DNA from: Erwinia sp. SLM-02
GTDB taxonomy: Bacteria; Pseudomonadota; Gammaproteobacteria; Enterobacterales; Enterobacteriaceae
Direction of reading: 5' to 3'
Assembly (NCBI RefSeq): GCF_037450285.1
Contig: NZ_JAQISN010000006.1
Location: forward strand, 73,421-137,420
DNA: 64,000 nt
Shown here: positions 7,555-16,270 of the stretch, piece by piece
Position numbering within the stretch: position 1 is the stretch's first letter
Layout of the letters: the number at the start of each line of letters is the position of its first letter
Position numbers and translations under genes: made by a program
Notes under the pieces: generated by a model
Databases searched by the model: none
What the model saw: the letters and a program-made list of their open reading frames with translations, nothing else
What the model was told of the DNA's origin: nothing

Positions 7555-8451
7555 ATGAATCAACGCTATGCTCGGCTGGTCAACTCGGCAGCACTGGCCG
7601 CTACGGTTCTTGCTTCACTGCTGTTGATCATCAAAATTTTCGCCTGGTGGCACACCGGATCGGTCAGCGTACTGGCGGCGCTGGTGGACTCACTGGTAGA
7701 CATCGCCGCCTCTCTGACTAATCTTCTGGTGGTTCGCTACTCGCTGCAGCCTGCCGACGCGGAACATACCTTTGGGCACGGCAAAGCCGAATCGCTCGCC
7801 GCTCTGGCGCAAAGTATGTTTATTTCAGGTTCGGCCCTGTTTCTGTTCCTCACTGGCCTGCAGCACCTGGCCACACCTGCGCCGATGCATGCGCCGCTGG
7901 TGGGGATGATTGTGACCGTTATTGCGCTATTTTCTACGCTGATCCTGGTGACTTTTCAGCGCTGGGTAGTGCGCCGCACCCAGAGCCTGGCGATACGCGC
8001 CGACATGCTTCACTATCAGTCTGACGTGATTATGAACGGGGCAATACTGCTGGCGCTTGGCCTGAGCTGGTACGGTTTTCATCGTGCGGATGCGCTGTTT
8101 GCCTTAGGTATTGGCGTTTGGATCCTGTATAGCGCGTTAAGAATGGGGTACGAAGCCGTGCAGGCTCTGCTCGATCGCGCGCTACCCGATGAAGAACGGC
8201 AGGCTATTGAAGAGATTATCGCTGCGAAAGCCGGCATCCAGGGGGCCCACGATATTCGCACCCGCCAGTCCGGGCCAACCCGCTTTATTCAGCTCCATCT
8301 GGAAATGGATGACGATTTACCGCTGGTTAAGGCGCATAAGATAGCGGATGAGCTGGAGCAGACGCTGCTGGCGCGTTTTCCCGGTTCAGATGTCATTATT
8401 CATCAGGATCCGTGTTCCGTAGTGCCAGTGGAGCCAAAAAATAATTTTTAG
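7555..8451 (+). CDS. fieF: Cation-efflux pump FieF (ferrous iron/zinc, CDF family)
   Basis: FieF is an inner-membrane proton antiporter exporting Fe(II) and Zn(II). The 298-residue protein shows about six membrane helices. The metal site is D45-xxx-D49 (ALVDSLVDIAAS) in helix 2 and HYQSDV in helix 5. The inter-helix HTFGHGKAES motif and a cytoplasmic metallochaperone-like C-terminal domain (RTRQSGPTRFIQLHLEM) are present. I chose the ATG at 7555 (MNQRYARLV), matching E. coli, over an in-frame codon at 7507. It lies between cpxP and pfkA as in E. coli. Confidence 0.95.
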   Translation: MNQRYARLVNSAALAATVLASLLLIIKIFAWWHTGSVSVLAALVDSLVDIAASLTNLLVVRYSLQPADAEHTFGHGKAESLAALAQSMFISGSALFLFLTGLQHLATPAPMHAPLVGMIVTVIALFSTLILVTFQRWVVRRTQSLAIRADMLHYQSDVIMNGAILLALGLSWYGFHRADALFALGIGVWILYSALRMGYEAVQALLDRALPDEERQAIEEIIAAKAGIQGAHDIRTRQSGPTRFIQLHLEMDDDLPLVKAHKIADELEQTLLARFPGSDVIIHQDPCSVVPVEPKNNF

Positions 8452-8667
8452 TCGTAAACTTTTTTTAAATGAAGACGTTAGCTTTGTTACGTGTAAAACG
8501 TGAGTTACCGCAAAAAAAATAGGCAAATCTAGCCTGACCTGAATCAATTCAGCTAACAAGTTTTGATATACTATCAGCTTAACTTAGTCGGTTATCTCTT
8601 GTGCGCGCGTCCTGCCGCTCCCGGCGTTCAGAATTCAACATTTGCATCAACAAGTTCAGAGGTTGTC

Positions 8668-9630
8668 ATGATCAAGAAAATCGGTGTACTGACAAGCGGC
8701 GGCGACGCCCCAGGTATGAACGCTGCAATCCGCGGCGTCGTGCGCGCGGCGCTGAGTGAAGGACTGGAAGTTTTTGGTATTTATGACGGCTATCTGGGCC
8801 TGTATGAAGATCGCATGGTCAATCTGGATCGCTACAGCGTTTCCGACATGATTAACCGCGGCGGTACGTTCCTTGGATCTGCACGTTTCCCGGATTTCCG
8901 TAAAGACGAAGTGCGTGCGGTTGCCATTGAGAATATGAGAAAGCGCGGTATTGATGCGCTGGTGGTCATCGGCGGTGACGGCTCCTACATGGGTGCCAAG
9001 CGTCTGACCGAAATGGGCTTCCCGTGCATCGGCCTGCCGGGCACGATCGATAACGACGTTGCCGGTACCGACTACACCATCGGTTATTTCACCGCGCTGG
9101 AAACCGTGGTGGAAGCCATCGACCGCCTGCGTGATACCTCCTCTTCACATCAGCGTATTTCTATCGTTGAGGTGATGGGCCGCTACTGTGGCGATCTGAC
9201 CCTGGCCGCGGCGATTGCCGGTGGCTGTGAGTTTATCGTGCTGCCGGAAACCCCTTATACCCGTGAAGAGCTGCTGGCGGAGATCAAAGCCGGTATCGCT
9301 AAGGGTAAAAAGCACGCGATTGTGGCGATTACCGAGCACATCTGCGATGTGGATGAGCTGGCGAAGTACATCGAAGTTGAAACCAAGCGCGAAACCCGTG
9401 CAACGGTGCTGGGCCATATCCAGCGCGGCGGCGCACCGGTCGCCTATGACCGTATTCTCGCTTCCCGCATGGGCGCCTACTCCATTGAACTGCTGCTGCA
9501 GGGCTACGGCGGTCGCTGCGTGGGTATTCAGAACGAGAAAATGGTTCACCATGACATCGTCGATGCGATTGAAAACATGAAGCGTCCGTTCAAGGGCGAC
9601 TGGCTGGAAACGGCCAAAAAGCTTTACTGA
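8668..9630 (+). CDS. pfkA: ATP-dependent 6-phosphofructokinase I
   Basis: PfkA phosphorylates fructose 6-phosphate to fructose 1,6-bisphosphate, the committed step of glycolysis. The 320-residue cytoplasmic protein has the ATP-site glycine motif TSGGDAPGMNAAIRG, the GGDGSYMGA motif, the catalytic TIDNDVAGTDYTIG segment with its Asp, and RGGAPVAYDR in the effector site. The ATG at 8668 (MIKKIGVL) gives the exact E. coli length; the frame open to 8563 upstream is leader. It has its own terminator. Confidence 0.98.
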   Translation: MIKKIGVLTSGGDAPGMNAAIRGVVRAALSEGLEVFGIYDGYLGLYEDRMVNLDRYSVSDMINRGGTFLGSARFPDFRKDEVRAVAIENMRKRGIDALVVIGGDGSYMGAKRLTEMGFPCIGLPGTIDNDVAGTDYTIGYFTALETVVEAIDRLRDTSSSHQRISIVEVMGRYCGDLTLAAAIAGGCEFIVLPETPYTREELLAEIKAGIAKGKKHAIVAITEHICDVDELAKYIEVETKRETRATVLGHIQRGGAPVAYDRILASRMGAYSIELLLQGYGGRCVGIQNEKMVHHDIVDAIENMKRPFKGDWLETAKKLY

Positions 9631-9639
9631 TAAAAAACA

Positions 9640-9665
9640 AGGCGCTGCGCTCCAGCGCCTTTTTT
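9640..9665 (+). terminator. Intrinsic terminator of pfkA
   Basis: An 8-bp stem, AGGCGCTG (9640-9647) with CAGCGCCT (9653-9660), a 5-nt loop and a run of six T (9660-9665) lie 10 bp after the pfkA stop. Confidence 0.9.
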
Positions 9666-9774
9666 ATGCAAAGTGTTATTCCATAAAGTTATTACAGCTT
9701 CTTTTTAATTCTTTAATTCGCAGTCTGCTTTATGTCACGCTCCTTCTCAGATTAAACCTTTGGGAGTGCGTGCA

Positions 9775-10764
9775 ATGAAGAAGTGGAGTGTGGGAATTAC
9801 CCTGTTACTGGCCTCAACCAGCGTGCTGGCGAAGGATATTCAGCTGCTGAATGTCTCTTACGATCCAACACGTGAACTGTATGAGCAATATAATAAAGCG
9901 TTCAGCGCTCACTATAAGCAGGAAACCGGTGACAACGTGGTGATTCGCCAGTCGCACGGCGGTTCCGGCAAACAGGCCACCTCGGTAATTAACGGGATTA
10001 AAGCGGATGTTGTTACCCTTGCGCTGGCCTCAGACGTTGATGCCATTGCGGAACGTGGCCGCATTGATAAAAACTGGATCAAGCGCCTGCCGGATAACTC
10101 CGCGCCGTACACTTCAACGATTGTTTTCCTGGTACGCAAAGGTAACCCTAAACAGATTCACGACTGGCCGGATTTGATTAAGCCGGGCGTCTCCGTGATT
10201 ACCCCGAACCCGAAAACTTCCGGCGGCGCACGCTGGAACTATCTCGCAGCCTGGGGATGGGCACTGGATCAGAACAACGGCGATCAGGCGAAAGCACAGG
10301 AATACGTTAAGTCGCTGTTTAAGAACGTTGAAGTTCAGGATTCTGGCGCACGTGGCGCCACCAACACCTTCGTTGAACGCGGCATTGGCGATGTGCTGAT
10401 TGCCTGGGAAAACGAAGCGTACCTGGCGGTGAACAAACTGGGTAAAGATCAGTTTGAAATTATCACCCCGAGCGAATCAATCCTGGCCGAGCCGACCGTT
10501 TCCGTGGTGGACAAAGTGGTCGACGAGCGCGATACCCGTAAGGTTGCCGATGAATATCTGAAGTATCTCTATTCGCCGGAAGGCCAGACAATTGCGGCGC
10601 AGAACTTCTACCGACCGCGTGATGAGGCGGTGGCGAAGAAATTTGCCAGCACCTTCCAGCCGGTGAAGCTGTTTACCATCGACGGCAAGTTCGGTGGCTG
10701 GACGGCGGCGCAGAAAACCCACTTTGCTGAAGGTGGCACCTACGATCAGGTGATGAAGCGTTAA
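9775..10764 (+). CDS. sbp: Periplasmic sulfate-binding protein
   Basis: Sbp captures sulfate in the periplasm for the CysTWA ABC importer. The 329-residue precursor has a signal peptide ending LASTSVLA before KDIQLLNVSYDPTRELY. The ligand-site SHGGSGKQATSV motif and SGGARWNYLAAWG and FVERGIGDVLIAWENEA follow. The ATG at 9775 has GGGAG 8 bp upstream; a GTG further up is unlikely. It stands alone between pfkA and cdh, as in E. coli, where the CysB regulon controls it. I did not identify a CysB site. Confidence 0.96.
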   Translation: MKKWSVGITLLLASTSVLAKDIQLLNVSYDPTRELYEQYNKAFSAHYKQETGDNVVIRQSHGGSGKQATSVINGIKADVVTLALASDVDAIAERGRIDKNWIKRLPDNSAPYTSTIVFLVRKGNPKQIHDWPDLIKPGVSVITPNPKTSGGARWNYLAAWGWALDQNNGDQAKAQEYVKSLFKNVEVQDSGARGATNTFVERGIGDVLIAWENEAYLAVNKLGKDQFEIITPSESILAEPTVSVVDKVVDERDTRKVADEYLKYLYSPEGQTIAAQNFYRPRDEAVAKKFASTFQPVKLFTIDGKFGGWTAAQKTHFAEGGTYDQVMKR

Positions 10765-10788
10765 ACACCAATCAGGATAAGCGTAAAA

Positions 10789-10815
10789 AGGCCGACAACA
10801 CTGTCGGCCTTTTTG
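10789..10815 (+). terminator. Intrinsic terminator of sbp
   Basis: A 9-bp stem, AGGCCGACA (10789-10797) with TGTCGGCCT (10802-10810), a 4-nt loop and a T-run to 10815 follow the sbp stop. Confidence 0.9.
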
Positions 10816-10949
10816 TTGTTAGCTGCAGCATGGCGGAGCCGTATTTACCGCTCATCCCGCTGTGAAAGCGCTCCCGCCGATGATTTCACATGACCTTGCG
10901 GCCGGCTTCGATTACATTGTGAACGATCGACGGCTGAGGTAAAAATTTG

Positions 10950-11696
10950 ATGCATGGAAGAAAGCGCTTAGCGATTTTGCTGGTGGGGGTGATAGCGGCA
11001 TCGGCTGGCGCTATGGCTCTGTATTTCAATAACAATGCCGATGCGTTGTGGAAGATTGTTAGCCAGCAGTGCGTGGCGGGCGAGCAGCAGAAAAACGATC
11101 CCGCTCCGTGCAGCCTGGTCAGTGAAGCCGATGGTTATGTGGTGCTGAAAGACCGCAACGGTCCGCTGCAGTTTTTACTGCTGCCGATAGCAAAAATCAC
11201 CGGTATTGAGAGCCACAAACTGTTAAGCCCGGCTACGCCGAACTTTTTATCCGAGGCCTGGCGCGCCCGGCACTTTATGGAAGAACGTCGCGGTTCGGCG
11301 ATTAATGACCGGGTCTATTCGCTGACGGTGAATTCCCAGTGGGGACGCACGCAGAATCAGCTGCATGTGCATATTTCCTGCCTGCGGCCTGACGTTCGCC
11401 AGCGGCTGGATGCACTCGATAGCACGCTGACTGCGCAGTGGCAGACCTACAGACTGGGTGAACATGACTACGTTATACGGGCGATCACCCGCGATGAGTT
11501 TAAGCGCACCAGCCCGTTTATCCGCATCGCCAACGAACTGCCCGACGCACGCGAAAAAATGGGCAGGTACGGTGTGGCCATTGCCGCGCTGAAAGACGGG
11601 CGGCGAGCGCTGATGGTGGTGGAGCGTAACTGGCTGCTGTTGAACCGGGGCTCTGCGGAAGAGTTGCAGGATCACAGCTGCGCCCTGCTGAAATAG
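10950..11696 (+). CDS. cdh: CDP-diacylglycerol diphosphatase
   Basis: Cdh hydrolyses CDP-diacylglycerol to phosphatidate and CMP at the inner membrane. The 248-residue protein has an N-terminal signal anchor (LAILLVGVIAASAGAMALYF) and a HIT-superfamily core with the QNQLHVHIS histidine motif, plus SQWGRTQNQ just before it. I use the ATG at 10950; a TTG directly before it (10947) is a possible alternative with better spacing from the GAGG at 10936. In E. coli cdh is next to tpiA; here the two are separated by about 11 kb. Confidence 0.92.
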   Translation: MHGRKRLAILLVGVIAASAGAMALYFNNNADALWKIVSQQCVAGEQQKNDPAPCSLVSEADGYVVLKDRNGPLQFLLLPIAKITGIESHKLLSPATPNFLSEAWRARHFMEERRGSAINDRVYSLTVNSQWGRTQNQLHVHISCLRPDVRQRLDALDSTLTAQWQTYRLGEHDYVIRAITRDEFKRTSPFIRIANELPDAREKMGRYGVAIAALKDGRRALMVVERNWLLLNRGSAEELQDHSCALLK

Positions 11697-11699
11697 TCA

Positions 11700-11717
11700 G
11701 GCCGGATCCCTCCGGCC
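11700..11717. terminator. Hairpin between convergent cdh and yhjD
   Basis: GGCCGGA (11700-11706) pairs with TCCGGCC (11711-11717) over a 4-nt loop, in the 29-bp gap between the convergent stops. A weak T-rich stretch (TTATTTT) follows on the plus strand. Confidence 0.55.
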
Positions 11718-11725
11718 CGATAATA

Positions 11726-12724
11726 TTATTTTCCGACCGGCTCCGGGTCGTCTTTATACTGCGCGGTGGCGATCCATGCCGCGCAGAACAGCGTCAGGCG
11801 GGCAAAGAAATAGAAAAACGCCATCAGCCCCAGCACGGAACCGAAAGCGGCACCGGACGGTGAGGAAGCCAGCTTCGGCAGCGTCAGGGTCATAATAAAC
11901 TTAATCACCTCAAAGCCAATCGCCGCCAGCAGTGTCCCGCGCAGCAGCGCCTTTTTACGCGGCTTGTGGCGCGGGAGGATCCAGAAAATCCACAGGAACA
12001 GCAGATAGTTGGCAAAGATGGAGATCGACAGCGCAATGGTCGTCATGGCCGGGCGCAGCCACTCGATATCCTCCAGCCCCAGCGCCCGTACGATCGACGC
12101 CTGGGCCGCGCCGGCAATGGAGGTCAGCGACAGCGTGATAATCAACGCCAGCACCAGCCCCGTCAGCGAAATAAAATCTCGGGAATATTTGAACCAGACT
12201 TTTTCCTGATCCTGCGGCGTCCGCTCCCAGACATCACGGGACTGAGCGCGTATCGCTTCACGCAGATTACCCATCCAGCTGATACCCGAATACAGCGCCA
12301 CCAGCAGGCCGGTTATCCCAACCGTGGTACGCTGTTGAATCGCCGTATTTACCGTATTTTTTAATGTGGCCGCCAGTGCGGGATCGCTGATGCTGGTAAC
12401 GATCTTATCGATCAGCTCGGTCAGGAGATCCTGATTTGAGGCAAGCAAAAATCCGACGGCGGCAAAAGACACCATCAGGATAGGGATCAGCGAGAGAAAT
12501 GAGAAATAGGTAATCGCCGCACCAAACTGGCTGCCGAGCCGATCGTTAAATCGTTCACCCGCACGAATGAAATGCGCTACCGCCGGAATGGCACGGAACC
12601 AGCTGACCAGCCGGGAAACCCGGGTGATGGATTTATCGACCGTATGGTTCCCGGTTTTGATGTTGATCAGCGGTTTTTCCGCCGTGTGTGTTGCCTGGGG
12701 ATCGCGCCGTTGAGTATCCGCCAT
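11726..12724 (-). CDS. yhjD: Inner-membrane protein YhjD (YihY/BrkB family)
   Basis: YhjD belongs to the YihY/BrkB family of six-helix inner-membrane proteins. In E. coli, altered YhjD allows survival with minimal lipid A, so a role in lipid or LPS-precursor traffic has been proposed. The 332-residue sequence has a soluble N-terminal tail (about 55 residues), the signature AGERFNDRLGSQFGAAITYFSFLSLIPILMVSF region, YSGISWMGNLREAIR, and FGSVLGLMAFFYFFARLTLF near the C-terminus. It ends AQYKDDPEPVGK, close to the E. coli protein. It is far from its E. coli neighbours and opens the block between cdh and tpiA. Confidence 0.92.
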   Translation of the reverse strand: MADTQRRDPQATHTAEKPLINIKTGNHTVDKSITRVSRLVSWFRAIPAVAHFIRAGERFNDRLGSQFGAAITYFSFLSLIPILMVSFAAVGFLLASNQDLLTELIDKIVTSISDPALAATLKNTVNTAIQQRTTVGITGLLVALYSGISWMGNLREAIRAQSRDVWERTPQDQEKVWFKYSRDFISLTGLVLALIITLSLTSIAGAAQASIVRALGLEDIEWLRPAMTTIALSISIFANYLLFLWIFWILPRHKPRKKALLRGTLLAAIGFEVIKFIMTLTLPKLASSPSGAAFGSVLGLMAFFYFFARLTLFCAAWIATAQYKDDPEPVGK

Positions 12725-12778
12725 GAATCTTTCTCAGTCCTTTTAATTAACGTTTAATTGCACATTATAGCCTGCCGA

Positions 12779-13678
12779 TCAGGCAACGTAGCGTTTCAGC
12801 GCCTGGCTCAGCCATTCAATGAACACCTGAACCCGTCGCGCCTGATTCCGCCGATGCGGCCAGAGCAGCGACAGCTGCATCGGACAGGCCGGGAAATGGG
12901 GCAAAATCTCGACCAGTTTTTTTTCTTTCAGCGCGCTCTGCACGCCCACGCGCGGTACCTGAATAATGCCCAGGCCGGCCAGGCAGGCCGAGCGATAGGT
13001 TTCCGTACTGTTCACGGTGACCGCCCCGCCGGTTTTAATCAGGGTGGTGGTTTTACCATCAAAATATTCAAAACCGCCGGCCTGAATGCCGAGCTGCTGG
13101 CTGTAATGCACCATGGCATGCTGGGAAAGGTCCTTCAGCGATTCCGGCGTACCGAAGCGCGCCAGATAGTCAGGGCTGGCACAGTTAATCAGCGGAAGAT
13201 GGCCCAGCGGCCGCGCGACCAGCCCGGAATCTTCTAATACACCCACGCGTACCACGCAGTCGAAGCCCTCCCGCACCACATCCACCCGGCGATCGCTGCT
13301 GCTCAGCTCCAGTTCAATCCCCGGATAGTGCTGAAGAAATTCGGGCAATAGCGGGATCAGATAGCCGCTGGCCAGGCTGACCGGCATGTCCACCCGCAGC
13401 CGTCCGCTGAGCGTGGCCGGATCGTGCTGGAACATCGAGTCCATTTCCTCCAGCGTGGCCAGCACATCACGGCAGCGCTCATAGTAAATCTGACCGTCCT
13501 GGGTCAGCTGTACCCGCCGCGTTGTCCGGTGCAGCAGGCGCGAACCAAGACTGTTTTCCAGCGCCTGAATCTGGCGTGACAGGCTGCCTTTGGGTAGCCC
13601 AAGGCTGTCCGCGGCCCGGGTAAAACTCTGCATTTCCGCCACGCGTACAAACACTTTCATTGTGTGTATTTTATCCAT
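12779..13678 (-). CDS. LysR-family transcriptional regulator
   Basis: The 299-residue protein has an N-terminal winged-helix domain (residues 1-60: FVRVAEMQSFTRAADSLGLPKGSLSRQIQALENSLGSRLL) and a periplasmic-binding-like effector domain. The PKGSLSRQ helix and GSRLLHRTTRRVQLT wing resemble the CrgA/DsdC-like subgroup that often controls an adjacent oxidoreductase. It is divergent from the SDR gene with 115 bp between them, so it most likely regulates that gene. The inducer is unknown; no specific ortholog is recognised. Confidence 0.88.
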   Translation of the reverse strand: MDKIHTMKVFVRVAEMQSFTRAADSLGLPKGSLSRQIQALENSLGSRLLHRTTRRVQLTQDGQIYYERCRDVLATLEEMDSMFQHDPATLSGRLRVDMPVSLASGYLIPLLPEFLQHYPGIELELSSSDRRVDVVREGFDCVVRVGVLEDSGLVARPLGHLPLINCASPDYLARFGTPESLKDLSQHAMVHYSQQLGIQAGGFEYFDGKTTTLIKTGGAVTVNSTETYRSACLAGLGIIQVPRVGVQSALKEKKLVEILPHFPACPMQLSLLWPHRRNQARRVQVFIEWLSQALKRYVA

Positions 13679-13793
13679 TATTTCTCTTATTGTTGTTGTG
13701 AGTGCAACAGTGAAGCGTAGTTAAGGCTATTTATAGTACGTCAGAGCAGTAATATCCTGTTTTTTGTCCACAGCCCACCCCCTGGAGAAACAA

Positions 13794-14552
13794 ATGAGCG
13801 AGAAAATTGCACTGATCACCGGCGGAAGCCGCGGTTTAGGCCAGAATGCAGCGTTAAAACTGGCACAGAAAGGGATTAATATCATTCTGACCTGGCACAG
13901 TCAGGAACAGGAAGCGCAGGCGGTCGTCGCGCAAATTCAGGCACTGGGTGCGCGTGCAGTGGCGCTACAGCTGGATGTGGGCGACAGCAGCCGCTTCGAT
14001 GCCTTTGCCGGACGCGTGCGGCAAACGCTGCAGGAAGTGTGGCAGCGTGACAGCTTTGATTACTTATTCAACAATGCAGGAACCGGCCTCTATACGCCGT
14101 TTGCCGACACGACCGAAGCGCAGTTTGACCAGTTGGTGAACGTCCATTTCAAGGGGCCGTTCTTCCTGACTCAAAAGCTGCTGCCGCTGATTGCCGACGG
14201 CGGGCGCATTCTGAATGTGTCCAGCGGGCTGGCGCGCTTTACGCTGCCGGGTTCCGGTGCTTACGCGGCCGTTAAAGGGGCGATGGAAGTGCTGACGCGC
14301 TATCAGGCTAAAGAGCTGGGAGCGCGCGGCATTGCGGTCAATATCCTCGCTCCCGGCGCAATCGAGACGGATTTTGGCGGTGGTCGGGTACGTGATGATG
14401 CCGCGATGAATGCGGCGATTGCCGCACAGACCGCGCTGGGCCGCGTGGGCCTGCCGGACGATATCGGCAACGCCGTCGCCGCTCTGCTGAGCGAGGAGTG
14501 CCGCTGGGTTAACGGCCAGCGTATTGAAGCGTCAGGCGGTATGTTCCTGTAA
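13794..14552 (+). CDS. Short-chain dehydrogenase/reductase (SDR) family oxidoreductase
   Basis: This 252-residue classical SDR has the cofactor motif TGGSRGLG (about residues 9-16), NNAG at about 92, and the catalytic YAAVK pair preceded by the active-site Ser of LNVSSGLARF. The basic residue after the glycine motif and the TWHSQ segment after beta-2 suggest NADPH, but this is not certain. The ATG at 13794 has GGAG 6 bp upstream; the ATG at 13764 lacks a site. Substrate is unknown. Divergent from a LysR gene. Confidence 0.88.
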   Translation: MSEKIALITGGSRGLGQNAALKLAQKGINIILTWHSQEQEAQAVVAQIQALGARAVALQLDVGDSSRFDAFAGRVRQTLQEVWQRDSFDYLFNNAGTGLYTPFADTTEAQFDQLVNVHFKGPFFLTQKLLPLIADGGRILNVSSGLARFTLPGSGAYAAVKGAMEVLTRYQAKELGARGIAVNILAPGAIETDFGGGRVRDDAAMNAAIAAQTALGRVGLPDDIGNAVAALLSEECRWVNGQRIEASGGMFL

Positions 14553-14564
14553 TTCACCTGATTA

Positions 14565-14625
14565 CGATTCACTATCGCGGCAGGGAGCGCAGTATCTGTG
14601 GCAGCCCCTCCGCGATAGTGAATCG
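14565..14625. repeat. 16-bp perfect inverted repeat with 29-bp loop
   Basis: CGATTCACTATCGCGG (14565-14580) is exactly repeated in inverted form at 14610-14625. Inside the loop AGGG (14582-14585) can pair with CCCT (14606-14609) after a single bulged C, giving a long imperfect hairpin of about 61 nt. It lies between the convergent SDR and phzF-like genes with no T-run, so it is not a standard terminator. It may be a palindromic intergenic repeat or a structured 3' end. Confidence 0.8.
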
Positions 14626-14642
14626 AATTGCCCGCGTATGCC

Positions 14643-15494
14643 TTACAGTCGGATGGCGCCATCCAGCACCGTGACCGTCTGGCCACCGATCCATACGCCG
14701 TCGCTGGCGTAGGTCACGGTCACTCTTCCCGCACGCTGGATGGCGGTTCCCTGATGCACCACGTAGTCCAGCTCCACGCCCCGCGCCTGGAAATAGCGCG
14801 CCAGGCAGGCGTTCGCGCTGCCGGTCACCGGATCTTCCGTCAGAGAGCCTTGTTCAATCAGCAGGCCGCGCACCTCGTAGCCATCAGCAACGCCTTTTAG
14901 CGGCCCAAACGGCATCACACCGTTAACGTTGGATTTTTTAATCAGTCGGGCAAATTCGACGGCGTCCGGTTTGATCGCCAAAACCGCTTCCGCCGACTTC
15001 ATCGGCACCAGCAGCCAGCGAATCCCCATATCGGCCACCATCACCGGCAGCTGTTCTTCCAGCTCATCGCTGTTGAGTGCGCTGGAAATAGGAGCGTCGC
15101 TGAACGGCGTCAGCACGGCCTCCGGTGAAGAGAAAGCCAGCGCACCGTCATCGCCGATGCGGATCTTCACCAGCCCGACGCCGCACTGCTGCACGATCTG
15201 CTGTGGATGGTTCAGCGGAATGCCGGACTCCAGCAGAGCGTGCGCCGTGCCCAGCGTTGGATGACCGGCAAACGGCAGTTCCATATCCGGGGTGAAAATA
15301 CGCACGCGATAATCCGCCGCCGGTTCGGTTGCCGGTAAAACAAAGGTGGTTTCGGAAAGATTTGTCCAGCGCGCGATGGTTTGCATCTGCTCATCGCTCA
15401 GGCCGTCGGCGTCCATAATCACCGCCAGCGGATTACCGTTAAACGGCGTGGAAGTAAAAACATCAACCTGTTTAAAAGGGCGTAGCTGCGTCAT
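14643..15494 (-). CDS. PhzF-family isomerase/epimerase
   Basis: The 283-residue protein belongs to the PhzF / diaminopimelate-epimerase fold family. Its catalytic acid is E48 in the NLSETTFVLP motif, with FNGNPLAV near the N-terminus, ELPFAGHPTLGTAHAL, and the second-domain motif LTEDPVTGSANACLARYF. The ATG at 15494 (MTQLRPFKQVDVF) has AGGA upstream; an in-frame start at 15536 is unlikely. No phenazine genes are nearby, so a phenazine role should not be assumed. The E. coli relative YddE has no known reaction. It is divergent from the GST gene. Confidence 0.9.
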   Translation of the reverse strand: MTQLRPFKQVDVFTSTPFNGNPLAVIMDADGLSDEQMQTIARWTNLSETTFVLPATEPAADYRVRIFTPDMELPFAGHPTLGTAHALLESGIPLNHPQQIVQQCGVGLVKIRIGDDGALAFSSPEAVLTPFSDAPISSALNSDELEEQLPVMVADMGIRWLLVPMKSAEAVLAIKPDAVEFARLIKKSNVNGVMPFGPLKGVADGYEVRGLLIEQGSLTEDPVTGSANACLARYFQARGVELDYVVHQGTAIQRAGRVTVTYASDGVWIGGQTVTVLDGAIRL

Positions 15495-15622
15495 AACAAT
15501 TCCTGTAACCGTAGGACTTATAGGGATACTGACCACACAGTGCGATGATCGGTCGCGGGGGTTGTCAGCCTCGATGATTATGGCTATTACTAGATAATAT
15601 CAGATAAAAAAGTGACCATATT

Positions 15623-16246
15623 ATGCTGAAAATACTGGGAAGAGCGTCTTCAATCAATGTCAGAAAAGTGCTGTGGCTGTGCGATGAGTTAGGCATCCCC
15701 TTTGAGCGCGAAGAGTGGGGCGAAGGTTTCCAGTCGCCGAAAGAAAGCGCCTTTAAAGCGCTGAATCCGAACGCGCTCATTCCGGTTATTCAGGACGATG
15801 ATTTCATTCTGTGGGAATCCAACACCATTATTCGCTATCTGGCGAACGCCTACGGTGGTGAATGGCTATATCCGCAGGATCCGCAGTCGCGCGCGCGCGT
15901 CGATCAGTGGATTGACTGGCAGGCCACCGAACTGAACACCGCCTGGCGCTATGCGTTTATGTCGCTGGTTCGTCATTCCCCGGCGCATCAGGAGCCCACG
16001 CTGCTGGCGGCGGCCTGCAAGGGCTGGGAATACACCATGGGGATCCTCAATCAGCAGCTGGATAAAACCGGAGCCTACGTGTCCGGGGACACCTTCTCAC
16101 TGGCGGACATTCCGGTTGGTCTGTCGGTTAACCGCTGGTATGAAACCCCGCTTGAACATGCCGAGTTTCCTGCCGTGCGCGCCTACTATGAACGTCTTAC
16201 CGCGCGCGAGGGCTACGCGGCATGGGGACGAAACGGTACGCCTTAG
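15623..16246 (+). CDS. Glutathione S-transferase family protein
   Basis: The 207-residue cytoplasmic protein has a thioredoxin-fold N-terminal domain (residues 1-80; INVRKVLWLCDELGIPFE, NPNALIPVI, and the ES of LWESNTIIRYLA that binds the gamma-glutamyl group) and an all-helical C-terminal domain with GDTFSLADIPVG. The Ser-Ser-x-Asn start (ASSINVRK) suggests a serine-type GST. The substrate is unknown. It faces the phzF-like gene across 128 bp and converges on the MocR gene. Confidence 0.9.
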   Translation: MLKILGRASSINVRKVLWLCDELGIPFEREEWGEGFQSPKESAFKALNPNALIPVIQDDDFILWESNTIIRYLANAYGGEWLYPQDPQSRARVDQWIDWQATELNTAWRYAFMSLVRHSPAHQEPTLLAAACKGWEYTMGILNQQLDKTGAYVSGDTFSLADIPVGLSVNRWYETPLEHAEFPAVRAYYERLTAREGYAAWGRNGTP

Positions 16247-16270
16247 CCATCGTCGCTGGCCGTGACGTCA

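Noticed and set aside
14643..15494. Possible phenazine biosynthesis locus because of PhzF
   Set aside because: No other phz gene is nearby, and PhzF-family proteins are widespread without phenazine production.
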